Shown one piece after another: positions 54,770 through 64,000 of a DNA stretch of 64,000 nt; position 1 is the stretch's first letter; every line of letters starts with the position of its first letter. Source of the stretch: Gari tellinella (Eukaryota > Mollusca > Bivalvia > Cardiida > Psammobiidae); contig OV277858.1 of the NCBI GenBank assembly GCA_922989275.2, positions 16,677,727 through 16,741,726 of the forward strand, written 5' to 3'. Under the pieces are notes generated by a model that had not been told where the DNA came from, searched no databases, and saw nothing but the letters and a program-made list of their open reading frames with translations. The translations under genes were made by a program, and so were the position numbers.

Positions 54770-56580
54770 AATTGTGACGTCAAATTGCCTTGAGATGACG
54801 GAAGCTTGGAATAAGTGAACAGTTTGTTAGTTATTCCATGGTTTGTTGAAATAAACGATATATTCACAGGTTTTTTAGGCATCTGATTGGCCGAGAGCTC
54901 CAAGCCATGTGCTAATGCGCTTAAACTTTTATTACTGAATTAAGCAGCAACTTGTTAGTTACTGTAAAAAATGTATGCATATATTTTTGATAAAATGATC
55001 CAATTTCAACAACAGTCAAACGTTGTTAAGGATGCGTATTTATATAGCGTTTTTTATACAAATAAGTGTAAAGTTGTTATACGTTTGAAGTTTTATTTAA
55101 AATGATATAGATACGCGTCAAAGCATATGTAGACAACATATCAACATATTTGTATGTGCCAATGTTCCAGTCTGGAACGGAAGTGTCAAAAAACTGAACG
55201 GGGAACAGCAGTAAATAATATGAATGTTAACGTGTTTAAGTTTCATACAGATTAATTTAAATACGCGACATATACCCTGTAGACAATATAGATCCACATG
55301 CATGGTAATACCACAACAAACCCCATCAAAGGTAAACACAGAGTATATCACAAACCAACTGCCGAACTTAAGCATTGTTTTATATTTTCAAAGTTTGATA
55401 ATTAAGCTGTATAATTGGCTACAAACTAAGTTAAAGCTAATTATACAGTGGAATATGAAGATAAGTGCTGGTTGCTGCTAAGCGACGTAAGCCATTATAA
55501 CGTGTAACTTGTTATGTTAGAGTTGCACGTAACAGATATATCATAAGTTACAAACAGGGGAATTGTGTCAAGCATATACAATTGTCTTAAGTCTGATCGA
55601 TACGATGAAACACAGGGACCCGACATGATAGCGGTTTACAACATTTTTGACAAAAGGTATATAGAAACAAGGGGTACAACATATTTGCAGTTCACTCTCG
55701 TACTACCCCAACATAACTTGTCATATCACGAATAATTATTAAAAAACAACACTCCTACCATATCTGCCTAGCTAACATAATTCCTTTCCATAAGAACATA
55801 ACATTACAACAACTCGTCGCCTTATTCTTATATTGAGCTATCTACATTTTTACAGTTTCGAGAAAAACGCCTTCCAACATTCAAAGTGTGTTATATCATT
55901 AATTCTTCGTCTTTCTTTTAAATTAAAAAAGTATATGAAAGACCTTGCACATTTCTATAACCAAACACAATAATAGCCTCATTCATCTTATAGTTTTTCC
56001 ATAATTTTAATTTTAATTTTGGAGATGGCTCAAAATTCAAAAAATATCTTAATTTTTTTCAGTATTATACTGAGCTATCTACAATTATCTTGAAATAGAG
56101 TCTTATCAGGTAAAACTATGTATGCTCTGATCACATTTACGGTTATGCCCGTATTCTTCATTTATTATACCTGACATGACGTGACACGGATGCTGTGGCT
56201 CAACTTTTTAGTTTGGAGATAGCTCAGTGTAATATTACAAATATGTATCCCATATGGAGATACCTCAAAATGTGATTGTAAACATAACTGTCACGTGCTT
56301 AATACCTAAAACGTGATTGGGTAATACTTCTAAGGATTATAAAATTAAGTATTATAGTGCTGCAACTCCAGGACATAGCTTAGTACAACAGTGTCTAAGA
56401 AACATGGAGATAGCGCAAGGTGTGAGGCGGTAACTCTATAATTAGACCCCCAATCAATAAAATACATGCACCAGGAGATAGATCTCTGTGAGACGAATCC
56501 AGTGATATAAATATCTCATTTTTGGCAAAAATGGAGATAAAGCACAATAAGACTAAGGCGACGAACTGGTATAATCTATT
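54770..56580. other. Unassigned spacer
   Basis: No gene. Short inverted motifs ACTGAGCTATCTACA and GGAGATAGCTCAGT occur near 56070 and 56213, perhaps marking a small foldback element. Confidence 0.35.
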
Positions 56581-56584
56581 TTTA

Positions 56585-57065
56585 ACAGTTACTGCCACTA
56601 CCCACCTAAATGGCAGAATTTCGGAAACAGGGACAAGGGTGTGTCCTCTGCTGATTAGCACTGAAATCTTGTCAAGGCGTTAATATCGCACATGACAGTA
56701 AAACAGGTTCATATATATATATATATATACATACACTTTTGGCACCGATCAAAACTGTTTTTCTCTCGAATCATTGAAACCAAAATACATTTACAGATTT
56801 CCATCGACAGTAATTTTCTTCGTATAGAGGCAGTGATCTATGTAATGTTGCTGTCCAACGTAAACAACCTCAATGCGAGAAACTTTACTGTCGATGAAAA
56901 CATGTGAATTTCTTGTTGGTTACAAACAAAATTCCCATAGATAAACAAAAAGTGTATATCTATATAACTTAACGACTGTAATATAATATCGATAAGTGTA
57001 CTGTAGTAGTCATTCCAATATCAGAAGAGGATGCATCATTGTCCCTATTTCCGAGGAGCTGCCGT
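56585..57065. mobile_element. Foldback element I, copy 2
   Basis: Outer arms GGGACAAGGGTGTGTCCTCT + GCTGATTAG and AATATCAGAAGAGGATGCAT + CATTGTCCC; inner arms TTTCCATCGACAGTAA and TTTACTGTCGATGAAAAC. It matches the copy at 45390-45765. A (TA)n run lies at about 56712-56729 in one arm only. Confidence 0.8.
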
Positions 57066-57069
57066 GTCA

Positions 57070-57950
57070 GTGGGTAGCCGTATTTACTATTTGAATTGCA
57101 TGATTACAGTTGGTTTTATATCACCGTGTAGAACGCCACTTGTGTGGGTACTGTGATGTGGTGTACGGGGGTACTGTGATTATGGAGCAAAAAGAGACAC
57201 TCGGTGAGTAAAAACGAATATTTTGTCTTTTACAGAACTGCTAGTAAATACTATCTCGCACGGAACGCAGCAATAATTTATCAATTGCCAGCCAACCACT
57301 TGCATAACACAGAGTGTCCTGGTGTTTTAAACACTTAAGCACAATGTTCGTAGTCACAGCGCTCAGACACAATTTACATTAGCTTTGGCGTTTTCTTTGC
57401 TTTTAAAGAGCTGTTTTCAAGTATTTGATACGTAATGAAAGACTATAATGTTATTCGATACATTCAGGTTGATTTCATGAAAAAACTAAGTCTAATTAAA
57501 CCAATTATTGTCAGAAAAGCGATGTGTCGTACGGGTTGTCAATTCATGTGTCGCACGGGGAGAGGTGCATGTTATAGGCAAGAGTGTTATATTGCCAACA
57601 AGTCAGCCTCTATCTATATCCTTCACATTCGAGGGGCAATTCACATAGTTGTATATGTAACACAGTCCGTTTTCTCGGTTACAGTTGTGTAGCTGTGTTT
57701 AAAAACAATGTAACCCAAATTCGGTGCCTCGAAAACAGCAGGATCTTATCAAACTTTATACTGACAAACGCTAAATCGCAAGCCATCAAATTCGCTTATC
57801 AAAGTCTTGTTGAGCATAACAAATAATTAAGAATCTATCTGAGTTCAACAAACACCTGCATTAAATAAGTTTCGTTTCTCATTATGAACACAACCATTCT
57901 TAGGTTCATTAAATACTATAAATGGCTATAAAATTATAAAGTTTATCGAT
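57070..57950. other. Unassigned spacer
   Basis: No gene. The 85-codon frame at 57435-57692 includes two near-repeats ATGTGTCGTACGGG / ATGTGTCGCACGGG and no known domain. Confidence 0.35.
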
Positions 57951-57954
57951 TACC

Positions 57955-58095
57955 TTAATACATGTACATGTCGAACTGGCAGAGTGGTAAGACTCAATCA
58001 AAAAGTGGCCATTATACATTCACACACACACTCATGCACACTGGTGCTATATTACCATAATTCTTATAATTGCGTTGCAGTGCCGTTAAACCCAA
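57955..58095 (+). mobile_element. Possible tRNA-derived SINE remnant
   Basis: Starts with AACTGGCAGAGTGGTAAGAC, a possible A-box, and ends with GTGCCGTTAAACCCAAAGAC + AAGTCAAAT, a common SINE 3' style in molluscs. The B-box is not visible, so the call is tentative. Confidence 0.3.
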
Positions 58096-58099
58096 AGAC

Positions 58100-58680
58100 A
58101 AGTCAAATGTACAATTTAATGACAGTTTGTGCTTAGATATTTTCAGCCGAACATTTAAACATGTGTGTAATGACGCACCATTTATACTTAGTTAACTAGG
58201 AATGCACATGAATGTAATCTTAGATATCGCACTACCTAGTCAGCATTAAACAACCTGCAACGTCAGAAACTGTACTTGTCAAGTTAGGACTTAGGCTTTC
58301 AGATTTCAAAACTTATTCCGTTTATAGTTTGTATCTAAGGTTAGAGGGGTTTTGTGGTGTAAGCAAGTCGATTTACATGTTGCTCATATATGTAGGCATA
58401 CATTCACAAGTTTAATGTTTCTATATACAAATGTAAAACATAACTGCATCAGTTTTCTACTTAGGTATTATCATAATGACTGAAACGTGTATACAAGCAG
58501 TTAGGTTTAGAAATTCACGTTTCACACATGCATCGACACTTATACATTTATACAATTAGATCTGCTGACTCTAACCTATACCCGTCACTAAGTGGGGATG
58601 ATTGAAACAAGAATATCTTTAAACTACGATAACTAAAGCTTTTGTGAAAAAAGTCTACGAACTTAAATAACAACCCTCGT
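58100..58680. other. Unassigned spacer
   Basis: No gene or repeat recognised. Confidence 0.35.
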
Positions 58681-58814
58681 ATTTGTTCTTCTTTCAGTTG
58701 TCATGTAACTTTTTAGTTAGAGTACATAATGCTCCCTATGATGATATTTACTTCTTGATAGGCTTTGTGATGTATTTTGTATCCGACTATGAGTTCATAC
58801 ATGCTAATCTTTTT

Positions 58815-58875
58815 AATAATCACCGTATAGCAACGACTCCGGAAATAGGTACCAGGCGAAGCGAGGAAATCAATG
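58815..58875 (+). repeat. Short repeat shared with 63565-63625
   Basis: AATCACCGTATAGCAACGAC + TCCGGAAATAGGTA is repeated in inverted orientation at 63580-63612, next to the Tx1-like fragment. Here the upstream side does not show the LINE. It may be an untranslated part or insertion junction of that LINE family. Confidence 0.6.
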
Positions 58876-58974
58876 TAAATAAACAGAGTACGTATGAAAA
58901 ATCGCTGCTCATTTGAATTTCCAAATAGTTTTACATCACAGGAAAAGCGCGTATGGATCCACGAACTAAAAGGT

Positions 58975-59300
58975 TATGCTAATTCTTATTTCCCCCTCCC
59001 TATAACGTCTCACTCGGAGCAACACACACACTATGTGTCTCCAATTGGGTATCGTTGTAGAGATGGAGCACTGTAGCAGACAAAGGTGAAATACCAGGGA
59101 AGTAACTCTTAACGGTGTCGGAAGAGTTGTCCAGTCCAATATGAAAAAAATATAGATTTTTTGGATCCGAGTCCAATATGAGAAAAATATGGCCTTCTGG
59201 GATAGCTTTTTGAAATTCCGGTACAATATAGGGTTCTCTTGTACCGTCACGTGGTAGAAAGAGGGGTTGTCGATTAGTTTAATAGATGTAGGTGTGAAAT
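58975..59300 (-). repeat. Dispersed repeat C, copy 3
   Basis: Inverted counterpart of 4476-4745 with CGTGACGGTACAAGAGAACC, GACACATAGTGTGTGTTGCT and other blocks. Longer than that copy by a duplicated ATATTGGACT segment (59130-59190). Confidence 0.82.
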
Positions 59301-59560
59301 AAATAGTTTTATTTCACTCATATGTTAAACTGATGCATATATCACAAGATCGTCGCATTTCAACTGTAAAATGCCTCCCTGGTACCGAGGAAAAGTCAAC
59401 ATTACTTCAAGTTAAGATCTCATTCACGGAGAAAACGTATAACTACGTTTACGGGGTTGCTGCCGGATACAAATATATGATCATTCTATTTCATGTACCA
59501 AATATTGTAATTTTACGTACACTGTATGAGAATTTATCCGAAATTAAAAATGTAGGAGTG

Positions 59561-59650
59561 TGTACGGCGAATAGGTGTCATTGTGTACGGAGTATAGCCG
59601 ATATGGTTAAATTTAATGGACGGCGAATAGCTTCATCATACATCGTTTCA
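59561..59650 (+). repeat. Subterminal-type repeats TGTACGGCGAATAG (left cluster)
   Basis: Three spaced copies (TGTACGGCGAATAGG, TGTACGGAGTATAGC, TGGACGGCGAATAGC) within 85 bp. They mirror three inverted copies at 63130-63205. They may be the left terminus of a large element, although no CCGG precedes 59561. Confidence 0.5.
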
Positions 59651-59654
59651 TTGC

Positions 59655-60325
59655 TTTATCATTTCAGGCAGATGTATATTTATTTAACTGGTGTTCGGAA
59701 GGCTTCCCCAATTCTGTGTAACCAGGTTACATATAAGGGTTTCCCCTTATTATACCCCTTAGCTTTATATTTTACTCGTAATGAAGTATGTTTGTGTGAG
59801 TGATGATCACAAGTGCACGGGTATATTGGTGAGCTAGTCGTGAGTGAGATGATGTGAGTATGTATTCATGGGTGAGTGAGGCGTGAAAGTCACCTGACTG
59901 AAACCCATAAACTTAACTCTCTTTCCCTCGAAACACATTCTGGTTAAACTATCGAAGACCAATGAACATTTCCAATAGATTTACTTTATACTTTAATTAA
60001 CTTGAAATCTCTTTATACTACAACCAGCTGACCTTCATATATACATTGATTAAAAGACGAACTTCAAACCCTAAGATTGTGTTACTATCAATCACATAGG
60101 CTACATCTGCGAGATCATCACAATTTATTGTAGAATGAACAAAATTACGAACTAAGTACGATACGTTTTAACCTTAAGTTTGAAGATCACCCCGGATATG
60201 TGTCGCAAACAAGACCGGGTGATTACAACTGACAATAACAATCAGAAATTATATGCCTCAAAAGCAGATATCCAATACAATAACCACGTGATCAAAGCAG
60301 ACACAGAGATATCTAATCCCCATCA
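59655..60325. other. Unassigned spacer
   Basis: No gene. Degenerate GTGAGTGAG-type simple sequence occurs around 59810-59885. Confidence 0.35.
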
Positions 60326-60329
60326 CGTT

Positions 60330-61440
60330 GATTTGCGCCTAAAGTCGTCCGCATAGTGTGACTATGTAGTCGGTCCTTTTCTCATGCCTGTACTTATACC
60401 CAGCTCCAGCTTTTCCCCTCGTCTCCTTTATTGACTAACGTCAGCTTTGATAGGTCTGCCTCTGAGATGTCGACCAGTAGGTGTCCAACTATGGGTATAG
60501 CTGACTCTTCCATTCTTAGAGTATGTTAAAAACATCTTCTGCGCATGATTTCAATGGAAATGTCAGTTGTGTCTGTTCAACGACCGAGCTCTGCATTTGT
60601 TGTTGTGTTCAGGCCAGAAGATTGGGAATATCCCTCAAAAGCACCTTCTTTGGAAGTTTTGATTTCAAGGATTAAAAGCCATCAACAATACCCGCATTGT
60701 ATGACCCTTTAATATCCTTATTTTAATAGTATAAGAAAGCTAAGGGATTTCTAAATATTCCGCTACAAAGGCTCAATTGGCTTTAAATTTAAAATTATCT
60801 TCCGACTTTCCATTGCTCATGGCCTTGCTACTACGATAAACAATATCATTCACCTCTTTAATTGCATTGTTGTTGTGATGACTGGTTGAACTGTCTTTTC
60901 ATTGTTTTTCATTAGTTTAGTCTTGTTAATATAAATGTTCAATCATTTGGTCCCCGAGAGAGTCCATGTGGTCTGTCTTGGTTTGGATATATGGTAGACA
61001 TTTAGCACCAGAAGCGCGTTATAATCAGAAAAATTAAGGCCCCAGTGATTCTATAAAAGTCTACTGAAGTCCTTCCGAGAAGCATGTCTATACAAAGTGA
61101 AAATAGCATATGAGATAGTAGATATTCATGTGTCACCAATGTTCTTATTTTTAAAGTGTGTGTGAGCTGTGCAGGCAATCATAATGGTTTGATATCCTCC
61201 ATAATTATAATCCTGGCCTGATCACACTATCGAACGACATTTCGAAATCTTTGAAGTGTGCATAGACTTTTGCATTCCATGCGTGACTTTGTTTAATGAT
61301 GCATAACCTGTCCGTCCTGAAACAGGCTCGGTTATTCCACAGCAGCTGATCGACAATACATGTAGCTATAATGATGTCCCAGATTATACAGTGACACTCA
61401 CTAATAACGAAATCCTGAAGACCTTGCAAAATAGTTTGTC
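60330..61440 (-). pseudogene. RTE-like LINE, RT and 3' part, decayed
   Basis: On the minus strand, 61400-61205 gives NNRACFRTDRLCIIKQ, then HAWNAKVYAHFKDFEMSFDS. This corresponds to the RTE-clade RT block EQAGFRxGRSCxDQIxxL...EWNxxLYxxFVDFEKAFDSV; the first catalytic Asp of the RT palm is retained in KDFE. Degenerate RT sequence follows (WTLS...), and at 60660-60370 IEIMRRRCF, HTLRM, TGRHLRGRPI and EKLELGISTGM correspond to the C-terminal IEIRxRRWRWxGHTLR...GxRxRGRP...W block. Many frameshifts and stops make it old and inactive. With 62094-62900 it forms one minus-strand element. Confidence 0.72.
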
Positions 61441-61781
61441 CTATCCAACATTAGTCTTATTCATATGAAAAAAAAATCGTTGTAAAGTTATTTGCATATT
61501 ATGAAAATCTGATTAGAAAGGAAGGTAAAAAACCACATTAAATCTTAAACGAATGGCTAAAAGACAGAATTAGCTAAGAAATAATAAATTCTAAGGTTTT
61601 CTTAGAAGTTAACCAGTTCCCTGTTCTATTCATAAAAACCACTAATTTTTCCGTGTTTTATATTCATAGAAAACTTAACATATTGTGAATATTTGATGAG
61701 TAGACTTTATAATATGAAACCGAATGGTTTACTACCATCTTGAATTATTTTCAAGAAATATCCTATTACTACGTATCCTGT
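61441..61781. other. Degenerate sequence between RTE blocks
   Basis: AT-rich; no recognisable RT motif, probably the decayed part of the RTE-like element or later insertions. Confidence 0.35.
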
Positions 61782-61794
61782 CTGGATCCTTAAC

Positions 61795-62080
61795 CTTAAA
61801 AAAGGGGCTCCGTGGCCTAGTGGTATAGTCACTGTGACTTACATTACTCGGCTCCTCACCGCTGTGAGTTCGAATCCCAGGAGGGTCGTTTCTGATTTTT
61901 CATATGGGGAAGCCTTCCAACTGGCTTGCGGAAGATCGGTGGGTCTACCCAGATGCCAATTTATGCCTGAAGCAGTGCAAAAAGGACTTCTGGTGTCTTC
62001 CTCCACCTGTAATTAGCTGGACGTCGCGATATGACTGAAATACTGTTGAAAGTGACGTAAAAAATCAAATCAAATCAAAT
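61795..62080 (+). mobile_element. tRNA-derived SINE with intact target duplications
   Basis: Head from 61805: GGGCTCCGTGGCCTAGTGGT (A-box) and GTGAGTTCGAATCCC (B-box), then the central domain GAAGCCTTCCAACTGGCTTG + CGGAAGATCGGTGGGTCTAC, widespread in molluscan SINEs. The LINE-like tail is GACGTAAAAAATCAAATC + AAATCAAAT. Flanking direct repeats CTGGATCCTTAAC (61782-61794 and 62081-62093) are perfect 13-bp target duplications, so this is one of the younger insertions in the window. It lies within the decayed RTE-like LINE. Confidence 0.93.
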
Positions 62081-62093
62081 CTGGATCCTTAAC

Positions 62094-62900
62094 AAACCTG
62101 GAGCATATAATCATTTACAAATTTATGTCCCCCGCTTTCAGCAACTATGAAACTCTGCCTGTAGGTGTGCTATCCAAAATGCCTTTTCACTCTTTAGTTT
62201 CTTGGTGGGTTGCCTGATCTCCTGATCTCCTACTGTTTATTTCATTCTGATGTCCAGTGGCACTTCTGCTGGTGTAAGTTCGGCCTAAGTGGCAGGGTAC
62301 TTACTATTAAGTACACTATCGAAATACTCTTACCAGCACCTCAGGTTTTGGTCATCGTTGGAGATGATTTCACTCTGTTGGTTTTAAGCTTGTGCATCTG
62401 AGGAATTGAATAATCCTGTCCGTGCCTTAGTGGTTTTTACAATATACTTGCAGCTGCTTCTTCAGTTTATGTGGCCAGATAGTCTGTGTTGTTCTTCTTT
62501 ATGCCTTTGCATGTATCTTTGCACATTTGTCAAGTGCTACATGGGTGTAATTTAACTATTTCTTCACGCATTACTTAGTTTATTTAGTTTGTAGAATAGC
62601 CCCTTTCTTACGTCTTTTTCCACATCTATTCTTATACCAACTATTCCTTCCTAATTTTCTCCAGTCCAAAGAATCCGATGCTTGAAGTTACCGATTTCCA
62701 TTTCCAGATGGTCATTTACAATGTACTAAGTTCATCGTGTTCTGAAATTCTGCTTGGAAGCTTCTTCTCATCCAATGATCCGTAAACGTTTGCAACATCT
62801 AGTCTTTAACTCATGACAGCTCTTCTTATTACCCTTACATCTTGCAACTGCCTCTTCCCTTGGTTATTTTTCTAACCATATGGAAATTTTAAAGTCAATT
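62094..62900 (-). pseudogene. RTE-like LINE, endonuclease end and RT N-terminus, decayed
   Basis: The minus strand at about 62840-62780 gives QDVRVIRRAV, recalling the end of the RTE endonuclease (DVRxxRGADVGSDH). At 62420-62140, NDDQNLRCW-EYFD-VLN, then AELTPAEVPLDIRM, then EIRQPTKKLKSEKAF and LQAEF follow the RTE pre-RT block (RWxxHFxxLLN, PLDIxxxxxxxxEIxxAIxxLKxGKAxGxDxxxAExLK). Several frame changes and stops are present. Order and orientation match the RT remnants at 60330-61440, with the SINE between them. Confidence 0.6.
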
Positions 62901-62904
62901 TGTA

Positions 62905-63120
62905 AATTTCTCTGTGTCCCAATTACAAGATTGTTTTCATTTCACTGTTCTACCAGTTTCATTGTTATTTCGAATTCAAAGTCCATATAAGCGGTTAATA
63001 AGCGAGCAAAGTTCACAGATGCGGATCTTGGATTACAAACGTATAATGTATCACGCAGCAATGGAACTCCGACCTTATACTTTACCATTCAGGACGTAGT
63101 ACATTTCGTGTCGAAATTCA
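62905..63120. other. Unassigned spacer
   Basis: No gene recognised; possible upstream remnants of the RTE-like element. Confidence 0.3.
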
Positions 63121-63124
63121 TGTA

Positions 63125-63205
63125 ATTATATAGAGCTATTCGCTGTACACTTCTCGAGCTATTCACCGTACAGTCATCAAAACATAAAGACCTATTCGCC
63201 GTACA
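63125..63205 (-). mobile_element. Possible second Ginger1-type terminus (CCGG-flanked)
   Basis: Read on the minus strand, CCGG (63206-63209) is followed by TGTACGGCGAATAGGTC, then ACTGTACGGTGAATAGCTC and AGTGTACAGCGAATAGCTC at about 30-bp spacing. This repeats the design of the 30.9-34.1-kb element (CCGG, TGTA start, repeated subterminal motif) with a different motif. The putative partner end is at 59561, but its flank is not CCGG. Confidence 0.4.
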
Positions 63206-63519
63206 CCGGCACCTTTCTTCTTTAATCAATTTCAAAGCCATGTTCGCTCATAAGCTGTATTCATCGCTTGTACAGACGTTATATCTGTAATATGATGCCA
63301 AAAAAACGCTTGAAAGTGTGTGTAAGAAGATAATAAATGTGCTTGAGAGAACGTTTTTGTCTTACTCGCTGCTGTTTTTGTTGTACCAACCCGAGAATTA
63401 TGCAATCAAAAAGGTATCCACACATAGTTTAGGTAGAATCAGGAAGAGCCTACTCATTGTTGTATCTTTCTATCAGTAAATTACAAGAAATGCAATTCTA
63501 GATCCTCCTATTTACCACA

Positions 63520-64000
63520 AATATTGCATTTTATTAACATGCCCCTGTATAAACGACCGTCTATTTATCGAGTTGCTGATACCTATTTCCGGAGTCGTTG
63601 CTATACGGTGATAATGCCTATTTTGAAAGAAGATTATGTATCTTGATCCAAAAGGTATTGCGATACGGACAATAGATGAAAAAATGTTCGAATGTTTCAA
63701 TTTCATTACATCACTTGCAGAATGGGGTTTGTATTAGTTTCCAAGTAAAAAGGTTTTCATTAGTTGCAATGATTTCATGGATAAGTTTGACTTTAAGCTT
63801 GTTTAATCTGCTGTATATATACAGAATATTCATTGTGTAGCAGACTTCATGCAACTGAACTTTTCGTTTCAGTTTTTCCTCCCATAATTTGTGTATGTAC
63901 GGAGTTTCAAATTGATTTGCAACAAATTTTCTCTTTATATCCTTGTTGTCTAATTTAGTAATATTACAATTTTTACCGAAAATTGGTTTTGTGTTAATAC
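63520..64000 (-). pseudogene. Tx1/L1-like LINE ORF2, C-terminal region, runs off the window
   Basis: The minus strand from 64000 reads KPIFGKNCNITKLDNKDIKR, QFETPYIHKLWEEKLKRKVQ, LHEVCYTMNILYIYSRLNKL, KVKLIHEIIATNENLFTWKL, an in-frame TGA in CK-stop-CNEIETFEHFFIYCPY, and FWIKIHNLLSK. This is the typical L1/Tx1 ORF2 tail ending in the CxxCxxxxETxxHxFxxC knuckle. One stop falls inside the knuckle and another follows. The RT lies beyond the window. It is better preserved than the 4-8-kb copy. Confidence 0.8.

Noticed and set aside
59333..59803. 156-codon plus-strand frame
   Set aside because: It spans the TGTACGGCGAATAG repeat cluster and part of the flank; no domain or start context supports it.

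Overview
This is an AT-rich, intron- or intergenic-type stretch of an animal nuclear genome, and no housekeeping gene is recognisable in it. The repeats point to a bivalve mollusc. They include TTAA-flanked palindromic MITEs of the CCCTTTGCATGCTGG type, a tRNA-derived SINE with an (AAATC)n tail, GCTCACCTGAG/CTCAGGTGAGC-bounded repeats, and decayed Tx1-, RTE-, L2/CR1-like and two-ORF LINEs. The organism is inferred from repeat style only. A run of exactly 200 N (50501-50700) shows this is scaffolded assembly.

Layout. 0-2 kb: unassigned DNA, a trinucleotide microsatellite and one end of a Ginger1-like transposon. 2.2-3.9 kb: a 491-bp tandem repeat. 4.2-8.0 kb: a decayed Tx1/L1-like LINE (minus strand) broken by small palindromic elements. 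8.25-9.85 kb: an array of ~160-bp units with an inverted arm. 9.9-15.1 kb: MITEs, tRNA-derived repeats, palindromes and dispersed repeats. 15.2-18.0 kb: a repeat copy with a coding-like exon, interrupted by a Tc1-like transposon. 19.7-24.6 kb: a palindromic MITE, a decayed Crypton/DUF3504-like gene and a piggyBac-like element. 25.2-34.7 kb: a two-ORF LINE (minus strand) whose ORF2 is split by a pogo/Tigger-like element and whose ORF1 is split by a 3.2-kb Ginger1-like element. 34.8-37.4 kb: MITEs and an L2/CR1-like LINE tail. 38.4-39.8 kb: an inverted copy of the 15-18 kb repeat, lacking the Tc1 insertion and carrying a two-exon coding candidate. 43-50.4 kb: tandem repeats, four members of a hairpin-ended repeat family and piggyBac-like MITEs. 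50.7-59.3 kb: mostly unassigned DNA with dispersed repeats and foldback elements. 59.5-63.2 kb: a decayed RTE-like LINE containing a SINE with intact 13-bp target duplications, possibly inside another CCGG-flanked element. 63.5-64 kb: the start of another Tx1-like LINE.

There is no operon-like or pathway-level organisation. The information in the window is the order of transposition events: nested insertions, target-site duplications (CCGG, TA, TTAA, 13 bp) and a natural empty site. The only candidate for host coding sequence is the weakly supported two-exon model at 38999-39784 and its paralogous exon at 15244-15447.
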